From RGIG4079 sp045531405 (GTDB taxonomy: Bacteria > Bacteroidota > Bacteroidia > Bacteroidales > Muribaculaceae), in the NCBI GenBank assembly GCA_045531405.1, contig JAZSDX010000053.1, positions 16,761-80,760 of the forward strand: a stretch of DNA of 64,000 nt, read 5' to 3'. Positions 63,889-64,000 of this stretch are shown piece after piece. The position numbers were made by a program, and so were the translations under genes. The notes beneath the pieces are model-generated. The model was not told the origin of the DNA and did no database searches. It was given only the letters and a program-made list of their open reading frames with translations. Numbering within the stretch: the first letter of the stretch is position 1; each line of letters opens with the position of its first letter.

Positions 63889-64000
63889 TTATTTTAATAA
63901 TTTGAAGAATTCAATTTTTGGAGAAGAAAAATTTAGTTTTTCTCGAGGTCTTCGATTGATTTTAGCTTGAACAGCATCAAACTGACTCTGCTCAATTAGT
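63889..64000 (-). mobile_element. 3' end of an IS30-family-like transposase (rest beyond the window)
   Basis: The minus frame is open from the window edge to TAA at 63891-63889 (36 codons). LIEQSQFDAVQAKINRRPREKLNFSSPKIEFFK matches the C-terminal signature of IS30-type transposases (NxRPRKxLNxxTPxExF). IS4351 of Bacteroides belongs to this family, so an IS upstream of the polysaccharide operon is reasonable. The IS terminal repeat cannot be located with certainty; the GTCAAC...GTGCAAAATTA stretch (63869-63891) is a candidate. Confidence 0.75.

Noticed and set aside
1..64000. CRISPR array, tRNA or rRNA genes
   Set aside because: Looked for evenly spaced direct repeats and for tRNA T-loop/CCA or rRNA signatures; none recognised by eye. 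A tRNAscan/CRISPR search would be needed to exclude them fully.

Overview
The window comes from a Bacteroidales chromosome, probably close to Muribaculaceae or Prevotellaceae. The pointers are a SusC-type receptor, surface lipoproteins, C-terminal sorting domains like those of type IX secretion, a lipoprotein TamA (TamL) beside TamB, type II glutaminyl cyclase, and many upstream boxes fitting the Bacteroidetes promoter (TTTG or TTG, about 19-23 bp, then TAnnTTTG). The family assignment is inference; no rRNA or tRNA gene was recognised.

Layout. 1-1887: 5' part of a susC-like gene on the minus strand. 2520-8901: branched-chain amino acid operon (leader peptide, attenuator-like hairpins, ilvD, ilvB, ilvN, acyl-ACP thioesterase, ilvC). 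8922-19974: cobalamin riboswitch followed by btuB, btuG and three large surface or secreted proteins, ending at a bidirectional terminator. 19994-23490: convergent two-gene unit of a secreted amidase and a PD40 propeller protein. 23629-24662: small, partly decayed genes. 24761-34074: housekeeping genes (ilvE, HD protein, cytidylate kinase-like protein, peptide transporter, sufE, glutaminyl cyclase, AAA/DUF4435-like ATPase plus menA, Fic protein). 34121-35140: small outer membrane protein and a candidate ~330-nt non-coding RNA with its own promoter and terminator. 35145-46364: envelope biogenesis (two-domain ABC ATPase, lptD, tamL, tamB). 46495-49556: DJ-1 family protein and a two-component system. 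49585-63815: a capsule/exopolysaccharide operon on the minus strand (export protein, tyrosine kinase, polymerase-like protein, UDP-sugar epimerase and dehydrogenase, flippase, beta-propeller protein, four glycosyltransferases and the tail of a fifth). 63889-64000: 3' end of an IS30-family-like transposase.

How the genes work together. The ilv operon and distant ilvE cover most of valine/isoleucine synthesis, and the valine-rich leader peptide suggests control by charged tRNA-Val. The riboswitch-led operon looks like a cobalamin capture system in which two surface modules occur once as lipoproteins and again as sorting-domain versions, the last being a fusion. The polysaccharide locus has a Wza/Wzc/Wzy/Wzx-type layout with a TviB/TviC-like (WbpO/WbpP-like) pair, implying an amino-uronic acid; a propeller protein resembling oligogalacturonate lyase sits in the same operon.

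Most unusual items: the candidate minus-strand ncRNA at 34709-35041, the ilv leader/attenuator, the duplicated and fused cobalamin surface modules, the single-gene ATPase-TOPRIM-like protein overlapping menA, a 9-G tract inside tamL, and the orphaned glycosyltransferase tail.
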